The notes: a model not told the origin generated them from the sequence alone. A DNA stretch of 64,000 bases from Oscheius onirici (GCA_932521025.1 OW051473.1:8494001-8558000); one strand, 5' to 3'. Shown: positions 1 to 12,058, counted from the stretch's first letter. Translations and numbers: made by a program.

Positions 1-3000
1 CTGAGAGGGCTGTCTGTCATTTACACGTATGTATCTAAGATCTCTTTAGTCAATCAGCTGTCATGAGCCGCCTGACGAGACCGCCTGAAGCACTGACGGG
101 TCTGAATAGGAAAAGCTGGTTTGCAGGACGTTTTGAGAGTAGTAAAAAGATCCCGGCGACGCCGTCTAGAGGATGTATGCCGAAAAGATTGGGGCCGCTG
201 GTCACGGCACCTTAAGGGATGTCAAGTCCCCAGGTTACAATAGCAGACGACAGGAAGAGAAGATAAGAGAGTCTTTTTAGATCTCATTATGCAAATGCGA
301 TTAGGAGAAACTGGGCCCAAGGCTGCTGAGAAAAGGGAGAGACACAGGCACCATGGCGGTTTAGTTTTGGAGAGCAGGTCACGTCGGCTGTGGGAGTGTC
401 AGCTCTGCTGAGCGCCTTCATCCGTCTTGTGTCACTGCCTATAATATGACACACTGTCCGCGCCAATCACCCTCTCGGCGCCAGCGGCCCTGTCACACAC
501 AATTCCCTACACGCTCCGCGCGCCTACGTTGTTTGCACTGAAATCTGTTTCACCGCTTTTGATACAACATCTCATAAAAGGAGTCATTAGGTCAAAACCA
601 AGAGTAGCGATGACCACCCCCCGCAGTCCCTATATTGACCGTAGGGCGCCTAATAAGTGACAAGAGACTACTCGAGATGACGAACGCGAAGTGGCAGTTT
701 TACACTTGGATGAACACGCGAACTGTACACGCTCATACCAGATAGAAGACGCGATTAAGCGCAGAGGCAATGTGGAGGCCTGACGTTCACTTCCAGAGCT
801 TGGAGACGGGGGTAATAAATGAAAGTTTATGTCAGATAGCTACCGTGCTCGATGTGTATTAATCAAGAACAGGGCGCTGCCGACTGTGTTGATCCATCAG
901 GGAATATGGATGGAGAAGCCATCGAGACATCAATCTTACGCCGTCGCCCACCCGCAGAAGACGGCAATAAATGTTGTTGCATATTTGTCACTTGTTGCAA
1001 CTTGGTAATTAATATGAACAGACAAGAGAGGACTATTCGATGAGATTCCGAGAAAAATGCGGCAATATCGCGCAATCCACAGATGGATCCTTACGTACCA
1101 CCAGTTTAAGAATGCCGAGTGATAAAGTGAGATGAAATGAATACTGGCAGAAGTGTTCGTGTAGACGAGCATCGCATCAATCAGGTGTGCGGAATGCATA
1201 GCTTTGCCGTGAGTGACAATTTGTCCTCTACGAACCATCAACACATAGGCTGGAGCTAACTTGTTTCCGCCAACAGCCATAGTCACCAAGGAGGTAATGT
1301 GCTGGCGTACAGATGATTAAAATGTGAAAATGAACACATTCTCACTGGCAAAAAGTGCGACGCAATGAGTCCCGGGGTCAAAGGAGCCGCCAAATTGCGC
1401 GAAATATACAGAGACAGAGTACCATCGGTTGCGAAGGTAATGAATTACATCCGACTTTTGTGTGGGAAGGAGCGGCGCTGGAAGTCCTTTGGCAAGAAAA
1501 GATTTGTGGCAGTAGCAACCGGGAGCAGCCATATCTGAGCAAAGACACACGCTGGGTAGTGTTGCGCAAATAGTGGACAGGTGCGAGCAATGCTAATTTG
1601 TGATGGACATATGAGGATAAAGATCTCTACAAGAGGGCGGCCCCTCTGGCGGGCAGGTGTTTCAGGTACTGGTACAGGTATACAGTAAACACTTGAAGAC
1701 ATATGGCAACTCTCGGGGCTATGAGAGTTTGTACTGACTGAGGGTTGTCGCCATTCGGCATGGGAGGAGATGACAGACCCCGCCCTCTGACAGACGGCTG
1801 TCTACAGAGGGCACCTTGGCAAAGAGAGAAAGAGCGAGGTGTGGAGAGTAACCATCAAAACATGTCAAGCAGATTAGAAAAGCCGGAGCTGTGTGTCACA
1901 GAAAAGGGGAAGAGATGAAATCAAGGCAAAGTCAAAACGAATTATGTACAGTCGAACTGGCCTGTGCACGTAACATCAGATTAATGTCCTCTCTGCGGGA
2001 GGGAACACACCAAATCAAGATTGAAAACCGCCGTTCATCAGTTGTTCAAAGACTGTTGTAAGGGGACAGGGAACTTCATTAGCACGTTGCTCGCGTCTTG
2101 TCTCTAATCTTATTGTTAACCCAGCTTGTCATAAGGTTTCCCAATTTCCGCTTTGGGATACTATCACATCCCGCCGAACATAGCAATGACCTGTCAAGAC
2201 GCGTCACGACGACGCCGAACATAATTCTACTGATTAGCTTGTTTGTGATCCTTTTTTGTGTGTAGGCGCATGCCCTGTTGAGTGACGGTTCCAGCTCGTG
2301 CCTGGATCAACTCCAAAATCAGTCTTCTGATAAGGAGCGAGCCTGTCAAGAAAAGTGCTGTACTTGCAAAAGAGAAAAGTTCCCGCTACGGCCTTGGACA
2401 AAGAGCAAGAAGGAGCGGGATGTTTGTATTTGAGTAAAAGTTCCCGCCATAGAGCGCGTTTCAATTTAGCGGACACACAAAAAGTGACAGGTGCTGACAA
2501 AAAGGATATGTTCCTGTAATGGAAGTCGGAGTAGGCAATCAAAGCGAATGTGCTTGCGCGAAGGCCAACTGAGGAGTAAAGACAGTGCCCTCTTGACACC
2601 AAGTAGTGATGGCGTAACCGGAGCCCTAATTAGAGTGAGAGCCACCTGCCAGAGAGCAGTCTGCTCAGAGGCACGGATTGAAGAAGTCATTAGTGTCATA
2701 CGGTAATGATTCTTGAGACGAATTTAATCCAACGTCCTCGGCTAACGACCCATAACAAGACTCGTAAAAGGCATCTGTGATGAGACTCATCCTATGCAGC
2801 ACGACAGAATTACGAGAGTGCAGAGGAGCTTTCGAAAAACCTTGTTTGAAAGTCAGCCTGTATTTTGCTCTGCATAAGGAATGAAAAGAGCTACAAAAAA
2901 TTCAGAAGGATTTTCCGAGTTTACTGCCCAATAGATGAGTAGTTGTACGTCAATTGTGGAGCAAGAATCAAGTAGTTTTGCACCGAACTCGCCCCAGAAT

Positions 3001-3538
3001 ACTGACAGTTATGTGGTAGTGTTCTATTATTTAGTTGCTATTTTAGAAAACGACCACCATGGTACCAGGAAAGCTGTATGTCGTCTGATAGCGCATTTAA
3101 AATGTAGAGAACTGCATCTCCCAAAGGACAAAAACTGTTCGAAACTAAGAAATGAAGAGAAGTTTTGGCAAACATAGAAATAGAAGTACTGGTTCAAGAT
3201 TCTAGAGCGGGGCGCCTGTTACTTCCGGTAGGCTGTGAGAAATCTAAACCCGCCGAGCGGCTACCCTTTTCGACTCCTCCGGACCATCTGCTTCCTTTAC
3301 AACATCCAAGTGCGCGAAATGCGCTGACATTCAGACGACAAAAAGCAAGATACGAGGCTCTTCTCCGGTGTAAATTAATCCCTTCCAGATTTCGCTCCAC
3401 CACGTTGGTATTTTTCGTATTGTGAGGGGGTATGGATCTGATGAGTGGCTGACAGAGATTAAGAGGCGATGAGCATGCTTTTAATATAATTGAAGGAATT
3501 GGATATATAAGCGTCTCTCAGTGTTACCACTTGTAGCT
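1..3538. other. Non-coding stretch, no gene recognised
   Basis: I see only short open frames with no domain, no chain of phase-compatible exons and no RNA gene. It ends at the first exon of the chemoreceptor gene and may carry its upstream control region, but I can point to no specific site. Confidence 0.5.
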
Positions 3539-5606
3539 ATGCACGCGTTTTTTGAAATTTATTGCTACGTCGTCAATAGCTTGGCCATCTTTTGGAATGG
3601 CATTTTACTACTGCTCTCGGCTCACAATAGCATTGAAGCTATACAGGTACCGAAAAAGCTCAAACGTGCAAAACGGATTAGGAACTACGGTACTTCTTGT
3701 CGAACATCTCAGTTTCGGGAATCCTCGTGGCTGTATGTGTACTTCTTCTGCAGCCACAAATGATCACTCGAGGAGGCATGACCATCAGAGTTCCTCTTGG
3801 TCTAGCTAGCTTTATCGGGGATTATTATAGTGTGAGTTTGTCCATGCTTTTCGCCTCTATGAACTGCAAACGGATAAACCCACAATCAACCTTTGGACCC
3901 TTTTAAAACGGTTGCCAAGTTCTTAAACAGGCAGGTTCCTTGCATTGAACTTTTCAAGGTTGCACCAGTTCTAAAAGCATTTTTACTTTGAACAAGCTGC
4001 TACCAAATTACAGGTGCTCAAAAAGAGAGAAGCTTCGATTGGGTCAACGTAGGGATCGAACTTGTGACCTCTGGCATAGTGATTGCGCCGCTAGTCACTG
4101 CGCTATTTCTCATGCGTGTAGGAGACGTGTGCAGTGCAAACAAAAATAGACAGATTTTCATGAGAATACACGTCTATTAGCAAAACGAATATGCTAATAT
4201 TAATTTTGCAACCCACATCTTCCGGCGCGCTCTACGCCCCGCTGAACAACGCGCTGTGAATGCCATTAGAGATTTGAGGTATCAATGATACTACACATCT
4301 CTTAACAAATCTAATATGCTGAATCCAAAAGCGGCTCTTTCTTGAATTTTATATACGATGTAATCGGTTCAAACATTATATTGGCAGCAGTGAGTTGAAA
4401 CATGGGAATTCGAAATTGACATATGACAACAAAATTTTGTTTTAGAAGCTGCTTGCCTCCATGGCTATCACTTTTTACATGTACGGAGTGATGTCTTTCC
4501 CACTCTTTTTCATATATCGAACTATGGTCTTGATCAACAGCAACAGCTGGGGACAGTACTTTAACAAGAAGAACCTCTTGGCCACTTTTTGCATCATCTT
4601 CATCTTCTCGTGTGTCCAAGGCTCCATATTTTACTACTCAAGCATTTCTTACAATGTATCTACCCAAATATCGAATATCATGACTTTTCAGGACCTTTAT
4701 GACCGGTTGAACAGAACTACAAATGTTACAAGAATTCTAGAAGAGCCCAAACACTTCACCGCACAGTCGGCTCATCACATTGGTGTCACAGCTTCACCTT
4801 CTTCTGTAAATGTAACTGGACTATCTTACAATGAGGATACTGTCAAGGTGAGTATACCATCTGACATTTTTGATGATTTTGGTTTTCGTCAACATACTCT
4901 TTTCTGCTCAATCTTTGTATTATCCGCAAATCTATTGAAAAATTATACATTTCACAAACGCTGTAAAGCTTACACAACTGACGTTCATATTTAGTTTTGC
5001 AAACTAGAAGCCTAGATGAGTGGGCTAGTCGTTATCATTAGCATTATCTGCAGTTAAAAATACTCCATTTTCAGAGGAATCTAGCTCTATTCGGCGATGA
5101 CTATACTCGGAATCCGCTTATCCTCTACTTCCAAGGGATGTGCGCTGTCTCACATGGTATTGCCTATCTCATAATCCTCATCTCTGCTCATTTCATGCTT
5201 AAGACATTAAAAGAAAAACAAGTATGTCTCTTAAGACTTTTTGCTTCTAATACTTAGGGATCGCTCTCTCGGGATACAGTTCTCGCCAACGAGGTTCTGG
5301 TCCATGCCGTCTTTGCTGAAGCTTTTCTTCCACTTCTAGTGGCTGCTCCAGTAGCTGCAAATGCCGTTTTGTGCTTCTTCTACGAGAATAGCTTGTAAGT
5401 CTTCTTTTCCAATGGTTTCAATTCCAGTTTTCAGACAATGGCAAGAATTTCTACCAGGTTACTGCATATCATTGGTACCGCTTCTCTCACCTCTGACAGC
5501 TATCGTTTTCATCAAACCGTACCGTGAAACCATGAAATGCGCCTTGACCCTCGGATGTTTAAGAAAAGAACCGCCGAAGACTGAAGATAAAGGGAACGAC
5601 GATTGA
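3539..5606 (+). CDS. Str-superfamily seven-transmembrane chemoreceptor
   Basis: This is a G-protein-coupled receptor of the nematode-specific Str superfamily, expected in the membrane of chemosensory neurons. Six exons: 3539-3665, 3713-3831, 4446-4847, 5075-5221, 5258-5394 and 5435-5606. Phases close and give 367 residues, normal for the superfamily. The first helix is preceded by a VNSLAIFWNGILLL-type segment, and the last helix ends with the diagnostic PLLSPLTAIVFIKPYR. Exon 3 encodes a long loop with three N-glycosylation sequons (NRT and two NVT), so it is probably extracellular. The third intron position is unusual: intron 2 (3832-4445) is far longer than its neighbours and contains a minus-strand tRNA-like element and a dispersed repeat. 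The start is the first ATG in frame; an upstream exon cannot be excluded. The subfamily (str, srh, srd and so on) cannot be decided. The gene ends 96 bp from the end of the convergent FERRY3-like gene. Confidence 0.85.
4046..4110 (-). repeat. tRNA-like (SINE-type) element in a GPCR intron
   Basis: Read on the minus strand, this stretch has a pol III B-box-like GTTCGATCC (complement of 4053-4062) about 40 bases downstream of a TGACTAGCGG A-box-like stretch. The acceptor and T stems do not pair well, so it is not a convincing functional tRNA. It resembles the copies near 8.9, 29.4 and 61.1 kb. Confidence 0.5.
4126..4250 (+). repeat. Dispersed repeat R, copy 1
   Basis: The core TTTCATGAGAATACACGTCT, the following AGCAAAACGAATATG, and a CCGGCGCGCTCTACGC-type tail recur at 9.1-9.5 kb. 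No coding potential is seen. The copy lies inside the chemoreceptor intron next to the tRNA-like element. Confidence 0.7.
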
Positions 5607-5702
5607 TGTGAATTCTTCATAATACATAAAATGATCACAACTAGTTTTAACACAGCCGTTATCACCCGTAGCAATAAATAATCAAAATGCACGAGATTAT
5701 GA

Positions 5703-7878
5703 CTAACGGTATGTCGTGGTGACATCCAAAGATACTCCAGGTACAAGATGGAAAATTGTTGGTAGCATGGTTCGGAGCTGAAGGTAAATTTCATAAAATG
5801 AAAGAGTCATCTTACGCTGTGATAGATGGATGCTGACAAGCCGTTCGGAACCACAAAGTGAATGTTGTAATGCGGAGTTTCGTTTGGTGATCCACCGCAG
5901 AAAGCTCCGCAAACTTCCATGAGATAGCCTTTGACACATTTGTAGACCATTTCAGCTCGACGGATGCACCAAGCGTTGGTTGTGGACTGAAACAATCGGT
6001 GCGTATTTGTTTTCAGTCAATTCCTTTTTTAAAAATGATTTTTTGCCACAATATAAAAATCTACAGCATGCAGTACAGAATAACTGTCGCCCTATTCTAC
6101 AACTATTGAATCAAAATTATAACGTTTTATAATCCAGCTAAAGTAGGTTCGTCTATGGTTATTGAGCAAATTCATGCTGTCCACATTGCAGTTCATTAAA
6201 TTGGAAAAAAATAACTAAGAAAATCGCTTACCTCAGTCGGATTGTCAATCAGCAGAAGAGGAATATATAGATGTGTCAATGAAATACGATCAGCCGTCTT
6301 GATTACGTTCCTTATCCCATTCAAAACAGGATGTCGACTCGAAATGTCCGAAGTAGCCAGTTGATCGTCCCCGACAACATGAAACACCACCTAGAACTTA
6401 TAAAAATGTATGAAAAAACCGTACCTGCTGTGACAGATTGGAATGCTTAGTGCAATACACATCTCCGACATTCAAACAATCAGTATTTCCAGAGCACGGC
6501 TGGGTTTCTGTCACTCCGTAACCGTCTTCGTCCTTTGCATTGTTTTCTCTCCAAGTATTTACTTCATACGCCTGAAAAACGTGCCAAAATTAAATAAAAG
6601 ATCACCTTACCATTTTGCTAACTTTTTCCAGCTGTGTCGACAATGTATCAAAATGTAATTCCGTCGTTTGTTCGCATAAATGAGCAAATTCTATACTTTT
6701 CGGTTTGAGACTGTCCTTTTTGATACCTGTTCGGTTCATAACATGATACGTAGGGTGTTTTCTGACTAGCATAATCAGCCCGCTCAGTGTTCTCCCATAA
6801 ATAGACATGGCTGTTTGGAGTTTCGAGTCAGGCTGAGGACGACAAAGTTGGTGTAGCCCATCACAGCTGATTAGACGGACATTGTGCATAGATTTTAGCT
6901 GGGCTCCAATGTAAACTGTGAAGCTCTCATCAACGTCCGGAAGTTTTTCTTCAAAGCAATCTTGATGGCTCACAAAATGGTAGTCTGCATTTTGTTCTGG
7001 TGGCGTGGCCACGCCATCGTCTTAAGAAAAACATTCATAAAATTTGAGGAAATCATACTTTTGTAAAGTTTGTCCACAAACTGACGGTAATCCCTGCGTT
7101 GATTGTCTATTAAAGCAGCTATTTGACATGCATAGGAGCTATGAACTTGCTGGAATAGAACTTTTGGTTAGCAAATATTCAAATAGTCTTACCTTTAACT
7201 TGTCATTGATCTGAGTAAGCTGGTACGGGTGCATGTCAGAGTTTTTCGTCTGAGCCAAGACGTTATCACATTCTTTGGCCAACACTTCAACTTCCCAGGT
7301 CCTTGTTCTTGTGAGTTGTGCCATCTAAATCGTATTATAACAAGTTGGCAAGTTTTTCTCACCTCTTTAGCCATATTATTTTCAGTCTGCATAAGCATTT
7401 TGAGGCAATGACCACTTGAAGAGTGCATCAAGTGAGCAAATTTGTTTGCGAACTTCGCTACAGGTTTATCTTTGTTCTGAATTTGAGTGTTGAGCATAAA
7501 ATATGACGAAATCTTACTAAAGCTGGAGATACATGATGAAACGTGGTTGATCCAGACTGCAGAGCGTTTTTTACTAGATCATCGTCACTCTTGTCTTCAA
7601 CCCGTCTCGTCTCGGACAAAACCATATCCCTCATGTTTGTCCTCACTTCTTTAAACATTATTCAAAAAAACAGTAATAATAATACCGTCAAGCAAGGAAA
7701 TATCCAATTTTGCCGTATGGCAGAGCTGAGCCACATACTCATCGGCTTCTATGTCGTCTGGAAGTGGAATGGGAACATCAACCTCTCCTTCCGTCACAAT
7801 TAACTTTGAAAATTCGACTACATCGTCAGTAGCTGTAACCAAATGAAAAAAATCGATAGAAATCAAACCTGGTTGCAT
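5703..7878 (-). CDS. C12orf4/FERRY3 homologue (DUF2362 protein)
   Basis: This is a homologue of human C12orf4 (FERRY3), a subunit of the FERRY complex that binds Rab5-positive early endosomes and links them to mRNA. Ten exons in transcript order: 7878-7686, 7648-7518, 7476-7363, 7324-7193, 7149-7059, 7020-6611, 6571-6425, 6390-6232, 5986-5816 and 5777-5703. They give 540 residues, close to the roughly 550 of the human protein. Near the C-terminus, RRAEMVYKCVKGYLME followed by LRTMLPTIF matches the conserved end of the family as I remember it. LYIPLLLIDNPTE lies just before. The N-terminal IPLPDDIEADEYVAQLC is also family-like. The start ATG at 7878 is inferred from length and phase; an alternative acceptor at about 7842 would remove a few residues. 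Identity rests on recall of the human sequence, so it should be confirmed by alignment. Confidence 0.75.
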
Positions 7879-8362
7879 AGTTTAGTACAGTGAAGAGTCC
7901 ATAAACAAATCTGCTGAGTATCAGGTTTCCCGTAGAGAAATTTGGCCTGCAAAAAATCAAGAATGCGACAAGCAATATAAATGCAATGTGGCTATTTGTA
8001 ACCTAAAATTCATAAAACTCCAAGAGCCTTGAATTTTTTTTCCATTTTTTTTGCAAAGGAAAGCTGTTTGAAATTTGGCTGTTTGGCTGTCTGTATGGCT
8101 GTTTGGAGTTCACATAAGCTGTTTTTCAAGGCTCCGAAAGGAGTCTGGTTGATAGGAAGCACAGTCACACAATAACTGTTCAAATATCTGCTAGGAACAC
8201 AACCTGCTTGAAAACAAACAACATTAGAACAACCATAAAAAATGAGCAGCGTTTATTTAAGTACCCAGAAAATGTCACTGGTGAAATGAGCCCGAAAGAA
8301 ATGACAAAGAATCCCGTAAAAACTGAGATGCCGTTAAGGCTGGAACATTTGCTTCTAAAGCT
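7879..8362. other. Short intergenic stretch with a simple internal repeat
   Basis: It lies between the start of the FERRY3-like gene and the last exon of UBC9. The only structure seen is an imperfect tandem repeat of GGCTGTTT/GGCTGTCTGT at about 8072-8108. Confidence 0.5.
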
Positions 8363-10113
8363 TCAGACAAATGACTTCATGACATCGTCGACGTTGTACC
8401 TTTTGGCTTCCTTCCTCACACGGTTCTCGTACTCCTGACTGAAAATGGTTGTTATTCAGAAGTCGGTGCTAAAAGGTCTGTTAAACAGCGCATGAAACTG
8501 TTTGGAAAAATTGCTATAAACTTTTGCTGTAATGCAACGAAGTGCATTTCCAGAAAAACCACGTCAATATTTGCTCAGGCGACACAACTTTTTTATATTC
8601 GAATAGACACAACGTTTAATTCCGAAAGCGATTTCCTTTATATCTTGAATCAATCTCAGTTAAGGTCAATATCCTGTATCTTGTGAAGCCTTATCCTATT
8701 AAGCATATGCCATTTGCTTTTTGTCACTGCGCTAGGGCACTGTAGCTCACTGTATGAGTCACGGCATGGTCATATTAGAACTCAGCGCAGTCAATTTGCT
8801 ATATGGCATGTATCCCGATCGTTTTTCCTACTAAAAACACCCTTTAGACAATCTTCAGGGCGGGCTCTATCTCCTGTAGGCGAATCAAAGTTGGAGGTAT
8901 CGAGGCGGGCGTGGCTGACTGGCTAGTTGCTCAGAATATCAGTCCAGGACAAGGGTTCGAATCCGACGCGGCAGAGCATATGCGAACAAGTTTCTAAATA
9001 GTTGCTCGTAATGAATGTTCGCAAAAAGGAACCAAAGCCTCTAACATTTTTTTTTTTACATTTTTGCACTTTTCAGATTTACACTGTACGCACCTGCACG
9101 CGCCGCGTGCAACGCTTAACGCGTGCAGTGCAAACCAAAAACAAAAATAGGCAAATTTTCATGAGAATACACGTCTATTAGCAAAACGAATATGTTGATT
9201 TCGAATATGTTAATATCAATTTTGCAAAAAAGAACCAAAGCCTCTAACATTTTTTGCACGATTCAGATTTACACTGTACGCGTGCAGCGCGGTGTGCAGT
9301 GCATAAAAGTGCAGAAAACACGTATCTTAGCAAATCGACCATGCTGTTTTCGAATATGATAATATTAACCTCCGTTTTCCAACGCATTTGTTCCGGCGCA
9401 CTATGCGCGCCGCGTAAACAACGCGCAGTGCAGCCCAAACATGAAAAATATCGGATTTCGAAAAGTATCAGGAAAACATGTCTATAGGCAAAACGAACAC
9501 GCTGAATTCGAAAAAGCGTCATTTTTACGGCTGCTATTGCTATAACTTTTATTTTGCTCGTTACATATATTATACAAAACGGAAAAAAAACGTGAAACAC
9601 TTACCGATTTTGCTGATAGGTCTGATAGGCCTCAGCTTGAGCCGGATCGGCATTGTTCGGGTTGTCCAGAAGGTCCTGAATTCCGATGAGCAGCTCCTTG
9701 ATGGAAAGGGAAGGCTTCCAATCCTTGTTCTCGTCCAAAATCGAGAGACAAATCGTTCCTGTAATCCGGAAAAAGTAACAAAAATATAAGGGGAAAATTA
9801 CCGGAAGGATAGACGTTGGGATGGAAGAGAGAGTGCTCGAATTTGCACTTAGGAGGACTCGAAGGGAAGTCGTCCTTGAACATCATTGTTATCTTAAAAA
9901 AATGTGTTTTTTTAAAGAAAAACGGAAGAAACGTACCTTGTAAAGACCTCCCTCCCAAATGGAATCTTTCTTTCCAGGAATGGCACATCTCCAGGTGAAC
10001 AGATTCAGAGAACCGTCGGCATTCTTTTCGGGTCTGGCAACGAAGCCGAACGGATGATTTTTGCGCCAAGACTTGCGCTCCTCGGAGAGGCGGCTAGCGG
10101 CAATACCTGCCAT
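8363..10113 (-). CDS. ubc-9: SUMO-conjugating enzyme E2 (UBC9)
   Basis: This E2 enzyme carries SUMO as a thioester and transfers it to target lysines, mostly in the nucleus. Exons in order: 10113-9937, 9892-9802, 9758-9605 and 8438-8363, giving 165 residues. Landmarks are the N-terminal [12 protein letters not shown], the WEGGLYK strand, [15 protein letters not shown], the E2 signature HPNVYPSG, and the active cysteine in TICLSIL shortly after it. The start ATG directly follows a TTTTCAG acceptor, suggesting trans-splicing. The last exon supplies [15 protein letters not shown], equivalent to the family's C-terminal helix, then a tail DDVMKSFV that differs from the usual ending. The last intron (8439-9604) is about 1.17 kb, against 40-50 bp for the others, and holds a tRNA-like element and tandem repeats. 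The enzyme identity is very secure. Confidence 0.95.
8904..8973 (+). repeat. tRNA-like (SINE-type) element in the UBC9 intron
   Basis: A textbook pol III B box, GGTTCGAATCC (8954-8964), lies about 40 bases after an A-box-like TGGCTGACTGG. The stems needed for a cloverleaf pair poorly, so a tRNA-derived SINE or tRNA relic is more likely than a working tRNA. Confidence 0.55.
9025..9520 (+). repeat. Tandem repeat array, R family copies 2-4
   Basis: A block starting with GAACCAAAGCCTCTAACATT occurs near 9026 and again near 9232, a period of about 205 bp. Each block continues through CAGATTTACACTGTACGC, a GTGCAGTGCA motif and the R core (ACACGTCTATTAGC or variants near 9165, 9330 and 9478). Copies become more degenerate rightward. 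The whole array is intronic to UBC9 on the opposite strand. Confidence 0.7.
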
Positions 10114-11265
10114 CTGAAAACAGACAGGTTTTCGAGAGATTTAGATGGGAAAAGATGAAAAATTGGTTTTATGGGGCTGACCTCAGAATTTTCCATAGGA
10201 GCCCAGCCATATTTTGATTTTTTTGAAGCGAACAAAATAATTTACGAATTAGCTGAAATTAAATTTTTAATTTCAGTTTTTTTATCTAAAGTTCATAATA
10301 ACAAGTGTAAAAGTGTAAACAGTTACTCTAATTGACATGCCCTGATTTTGAAATCAAAATCGATGGCAAATGCCGCTTGAACGATCTGCTAAACGCAGTA
10401 CAACCAAAAAACTGCACAATAGTCATATAACCTATTCGAACTGCCATAAAAATTTAAAAACGGCATTAAAATGTAATAAAAGATGCTGGGAACAACTAAT
10501 GTGAAGAAGACACAAGGAGATTTCGCACGCAGATACGAAAATTTCGCACAATTAAAGCCTCGATAAAAGAAAACTGTTTCAATTCAAAAAAATTGTTAGT
10601 TTTTTTTTCGAAAAAGCTTTCAAAAATGTTGTTGCGAGAACAATTAAAGATATTCGAGAGGCTTCGAAGAATTGGGAAATTCTGGCTAAGATGTCGAAAT
10701 CGTTTCGAATCGGTTCGAAATTGGAGGGAATTCAAAGAGATCTTCGTTTCAATCATAAGGGGAGCGCTATCAGTTGTCTTTGTATTGCAGCAATTTCATT
10801 CAAGTTCACAAGGAAATCAACCATACTGGGTACCCCCAATCACTTTCCAGTCTTCATTCTTGGGTTTTCGTGATAAACATAGGCGTTTTTAGTGCAGACT
10901 TCCTTAGTCAACGCTCTCTTCGTTATGGGTATAAATTATGGAGTCTCATGCTTCTTGCAAGGGCTCATTAACTTCCCCGTGAGAGGAAAGACAACTTTTC
11001 TTGCACTTTCAAAACGAGTCAAGACAGCCGAAACATTTTTCGCCAAAGAGCTCACGCGGTCCAATCGTTCTCTGTGCTGTCCACAGCGTACAAATAGGAG
11101 ACAGAACAGCGGCTTGCACGTAATCGATTTCGAGACAACTATTGACAGTCTGTCTGTGTGTTTTAAGGAACTTATCGATCCCTATGTTTCATTTTCGCAC
11201 TCATTTTCGTTACAAATCCTCGAAATTTTATCAATTTTCAGTTTAAAGCTCTCTAGGACATCAGT
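10114..11265. other. Divergent intergenic region UBC9 / ubiquitin-fold gene
   Basis: The two genes point away from each other across about 1.15 kb. It is A+T rich, and its open frames do not look coding. It presumably holds both promoters, but I recognise no defined element. Confidence 0.4.
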
Positions 11266-12058
11266 ATGCCCATGGATCCAGACTCAATCCTTGTTTACGT
11301 AAAGGTAATTTTTATTTTTTGTTGAAAATCGTATTATTTCAGAACCACATAGGAATCGCAATGCCCATTTTTGTTCATAGAAACGACCGAGTGGATACGA
11401 TTTGGGATGAAGTGGCCACGTCGAGAAGACTCAACCAGGGAGTTATCAAGGGGAAGGCTCTGGTCCACAATGGTAGGTCCAAAGTTAGTAAATTTAAACG
11501 GGATAAACGATGTTTCTTGTCAGGAAGGTATTTAATCCTTATCACGTACATTTGGAAATGTCAGGAAAATACTCAAATATTCTTATTCACACTCATTTTT
11601 CTGCCTTGGGATGTTCAGCTAAGGTGTAGTAATTGATAAGATCTACAACTTTGCTGAACATGGAATAGCTGGAAAATGCATATGTGCGCTAGAAAGTGGA
11701 GACTTCTCCCAAACGTTTCTAAGTTCAGAGTAGGGGAAGTAGATACGCATGGACCCATGCTAGTCAGTCAAACCAGAAACTTTTTCAGGAAAACGTCTAT
11801 TGGTGACGGATCTGATTAGAGACACGGAAATCAAGGCATATGACTACATTTATCTGGAAAAGGTCGCTCCTCTTGATCTCCATCAGCTCAGCATTCCACT
11901 GGCTGATGAACAACGAGATGGTATGCATCGCAGTCCATCCGGTTTCAACGAGTGCCCATGATCTGACCCGGTATTCGCTATTCCGGTTATGCAATGTGGG
12001 CTTTTTGTCTGTTTTCTCCCTCTAATTAACTTGCCTTCTCTTCTTTCATCTAGTATAA
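11266..12058 (+). CDS. Small ubiquitin-fold protein, unrecognised family
   Basis: Exons 11266-11304, 11343-11472 and 11789-11920 close in phase. The strong pyrimidine-rich acceptor at 12053 then gives a last exon ending at 12058 (101 residues). If that intron is retained the frame stops at 11961 (113 residues). The order of motifs follows ubiquitin: an ILVYVK strand, DRVDTIWDEVA where ubiquitin has its helix (DTIENVKAKI), HNGKRL where ubiquitin has FAGKQL, and EIKAYDYIYLEKV as the last strand. No C-terminal Gly-Gly is present in either ending, so a conjugatable modifier is unlikely. It is more likely a ubiquitin-like domain used for binding. I do not recognise the family. The neighbour, divergently transcribed, is UBC9, but that may be chance. 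Confidence 0.55.

Noticed and set aside
852-3425. Several open frames of 60-120 codons on both strands
   Set aside because: No splice pairs of matching phase, no domain or signal, and overlapping frames on both strands: chance openings.
8904-8973. Functional tRNA gene
   Set aside because: The B box is perfect but the T stem and acceptor stem do not pair and no anticodon arm is clear, so it is called a tRNA-like repeat.
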